Assembly: GCA_001464165.1 (NCBI GenBank)
Contig: LNEX01000034.1
Span: forward strand, 1 to 7,392
DNA length: 7,392 bases
Direction: 5' to 3'
DNA from: a bacterium Ga0077546
GTDB taxonomy: Bacteria; Cyanobacteriota; Vampirovibrionia; Obscuribacterales; Obscuribacteraceae
Shown: piece after piece, positions 6,129 to 7,392 of the stretch
Position numbering within the stretch: the first letter of the stretch is position 1
Layout of the letters: the number at the start of each line of letters is the position of its first letter
The notes under the pieces: model-generated
What the model was told of the DNA's origin: nothing
Seen by the model: only the letters and a program-made list of their open reading frames with translations
The model's database searches: none
Translations under genes and position numbers: made by a program

Positions 6129-6284
6129 TTAATAGTAGACCGGATAAATCGAGCTTTTATCTTCAAGCAATGAAAGGGCGCGCACCGCAGCTAGTGTTTC
6201 TCCACGCCAATCACCCAGCTCGGCAATCCTCTCGCTGATTAGTTTAGAGGCAGCGTCTCCTGCTACCTTTTCTTGATTGGTCAA
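6129..6284 (-). pseudogene. truncated DUF1801-family gene, N-terminal remnant
   Basis: A short minus-strand frame from TTG 6284 (GAGG 7 bp upstream) to TAA 6129 encodes 51 residues. Residues 15-32 read LISERIAELGDWRGETLA and continue to VRAL, closely matching the conserved N-terminus of DUF1801 proteins (typically 'ARIKELGDWRGETLARVRALI', followed by 'EADP.VVEEWKW'). After RAL the match stops and about 14 unrelated residues lead to a stop codon. Family members usually have about 110-150 residues. No continuation was found in the other two minus-strand frames before the response regulator, so the 3' part seems deleted, not frameshifted. The family's biochemical function is not firmly established. 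It sits between the secreted-protein gene (37-bp gap) and the signalling operon. Expression of a small residual peptide cannot be excluded, since the start signals remain. Confidence 0.65.
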
Positions 6285-6321
6285 TAGCTTGCCTCGGATG
6301 GAATAATTGTATAGCGAAGTC

Positions 6322-7080
6322 TTAGGGTGTCCTTAGTTTTTTTAAGCCAGCGTTTGTAAGCACAACCACGTTGCACATCACGTCCGTGTGAACTTTACTC
6401 AATTCCCTAATTTGCAACTGGTCGTCCTGTGGATAGAAATCATTAACAGTGATATTGACGCCAAAATCTCCATCTGAATCATTTATGAAACCATGAGAAA
6501 TGTCACTGCCAAAATATTTTAAAACGTAGGGAGAGCGTGTAGATTTGTACATATGCACTGCGCCAGTCGGCTTCGTCCTTGGCTTCAAGGGCGGTACAGG
6601 AATACAGACACCAATTACCTGACCAGGATTGGCATTGGAAAAGGCGAAGTCGCCACCTTTGAACCTATTGATAGAACCGTCCGGTGAAAACGTCTTTGAG
6701 CCAGCCACCGTCGGAGCAGTTTCGAAGAACAGATATCCGCCCATCGGAAAATCGACTCTTCTGCCATCGAAAAGACATGTATACAGTTGCGACTGGACAA
6801 CTTGCGGCACGGCAAAAGTGTAGGTTGTAAAATCTTCGCCTTTTGTGAGCCGGGTTTTGGCAGTGTTCCAGTCAATTTTGTTGTTGAATGCGAAGATATC
6901 GGATGGTTCCAGTACCTTACAAACTGCACTGAGTGGAGAGTCTTTCTTTCCCTTCAAATTAAGTGTCTCCCTTGAGTCGACCTCAGTATTGTCTGTAGCA
7001 TAGGCAGGGACAGTCGTCAGATTTACAAGTTGTGCACTTGTCACCGCTAACACAATTAATGCCGCCCAGTTTATCTTCAT
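6322..7080 (-). CDS. secreted protein of unknown function
   Basis: A 252-residue protein that I do not recognise. The N-terminus is a clear Sec signal peptide: MKINW, a hydrophobic stretch to about residue 24, and a cleavage site after AYA (residues 26-28). The mature part is rich in beta-prone segments, Pro and Gly, has no further membrane helix, and carries four cysteines (54, 102, 159, 236), enough for two disulfides. A proline-rich segment (VPPLKPRTKP, about residues 162-171) may be a linker between two lobes. ATG 7080 is preceded by AGGAG a few bases upstream, and the signal peptide confirms the start. It begins 22 bp after the stop of the gene to its right, so the two are probably co-transcribed. 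A surface, extracellular or periplasmic role is likely, but no enzyme motif is visible. Confidence 0.8.
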   Translation of the reverse strand: MKINWAALIVLAVTSAQLVNLTTVPAYATDNTEVDSRETLNLKGKKDSPLSAVCKVLEPSDIFAFNNKIDWNTAKTRLTKGEDFTTYTFAVPQVVQSQLYTCLFDGRRVDFPMGGYLFFETAPTVAGSKTFSPDGSINRFKGGDFAFSNANPGQVIGVCIPVPPLKPRTKPTGAVHMYKSTRSPYVLKYFGSDISHGFINDSDGDFGVNITVNDFYPQDDQLQIRELSKVHTDVMCNVVVLTNAGLKKLRTP

Positions 7081-7102
7081 GTTCTCCTGTTCACTTCCGA
7101 AT

Positions 7103-7392
7103 CTACTTCCCCTCTAACACCGGCCTCATATCTACTTTCACTTCTTCAGATTTGGGGCTGTAGATTGTAAGCAACTGCGGTGGTGTTGCATCTGGTGGAT
7201 AGAGCAGCTCAACACTAAAGTTCATCTTTTCGCCGGGATCTACTTCAAAGGCGTCTAATGCTTCCAGACTTTGTCCTTTGTGCAAGACAAGATGATAAAA
7301 ACGCTCGTAGTTGGCAGTGGAGACTTTGACTGAACCACGGTAGAAAACCGCCTTCTCAGGCTGTTCTGCATATTTTATTTCATTCTTATCGG
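7103..7392 (-). CDS. unknown protein, C-terminal part (5' end beyond the window)
   Basis: The frame is open to the right edge and ends at TAG 7103-7105, giving about 95 residues. A TTG at 7285 could be read as a start, but the open frame continues upstream with protein-like sequence (AVFYRGSVKVSTANYERFYH), so the gene is better taken as extending beyond the window. The visible part is hydrophilic, with alternating beta-type segments (FYRGSVKVS, KMNFSVELLYPP, LLTIYSPKSEEVKV). No family is recognised. Its 22-bp distance to the secreted-protein gene suggests one transcription unit. Confidence 0.7.
   Translation of the reverse strand, partial: DKNEIKYAEQPEKAVFYRGSVKVSTANYERFYHLVLHKGQSLEALDAFEVDPGEKMNFSVELLYPPDATPPQLLTIYSPKSEEVKVDMRPVLEGK

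Noticed and set aside
1..7392. CRISPR array, tRNA, rRNA or riboswitch
   Set aside because: No regularly spaced repeats, no cloverleaf-like sequence and no conserved RNA core was seen on either strand. A covariance-model search would settle this.

Overview
The window holds six chromosomal genes on the minus strand, one short gene remnant, and the tail of a plus-strand transposase at the left edge. Base composition is moderate (neither strongly AT- nor GC-rich). The organism cannot be named from this sequence. A eukaryotic-like Ser/Thr kinase beside a NarL-type two-component pair and an exported WG-repeat protein would suit a free-living bacterium with a large signalling repertoire. Vampirovibrionia (Obscuribacterales-like), cyanobacteria and planctomycetes are guesses, not a result.

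Layout from left to right. Positions 1-138 are the C-terminal end of a Tn3-family transposase reading rightwards, probably followed by the transposon terminal inverted repeat near 165-202. The stretch 139-416 has no convincing gene. A membrane-bound sterol desaturase/fatty acid hydroxylase-type di-iron enzyme occupies 417-1292 (minus). A 228-bp spacer (1293-1520) carries a plausible minus-strand promoter whose -10 box lies in the loop of a perfect inverted repeat. From 6049 down to 1521 (minus) lies a tightly packed four-gene signalling operon: NarL/LuxR response regulator (6049-5411), histidine-kinase-like protein (5424-4171), transmembrane Ser/Thr kinase (4174-2651) and exported WG-repeat protein (2648-1521). 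The junctions are a 14-bp overlap, a 4-bp ATGA overlap and a 2-bp gap. Upstream of it are a truncated DUF1801-family remnant (6284-6129), a secreted protein of unknown function (7080-6322) and the 3' end of another unknown gene (7392-7103, continuing past the edge).

The most interesting content is the signalling operon. The histidine-kinase homologue has Asn where the HisKA_3 family has its phosphoacceptor His, and Ser where the Gln of the DxxxQ phosphatase motif normally sits, yet its ATP-binding domain looks intact. The response regulator next to it keeps all its receiver-domain residues. The next gene is a complete Hanks-type Ser/Thr kinase with one transmembrane helix and an unrecognised extracytoplasmic domain, followed by an exported beta-repeat protein. 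My inference is a rewired pathway: an outside signal is read by the Ser/Thr kinase, perhaps with the WG protein, and passed to a transcription factor through a catalytically altered histidine-kinase-like adaptor instead of a classical His-to-Asp relay.
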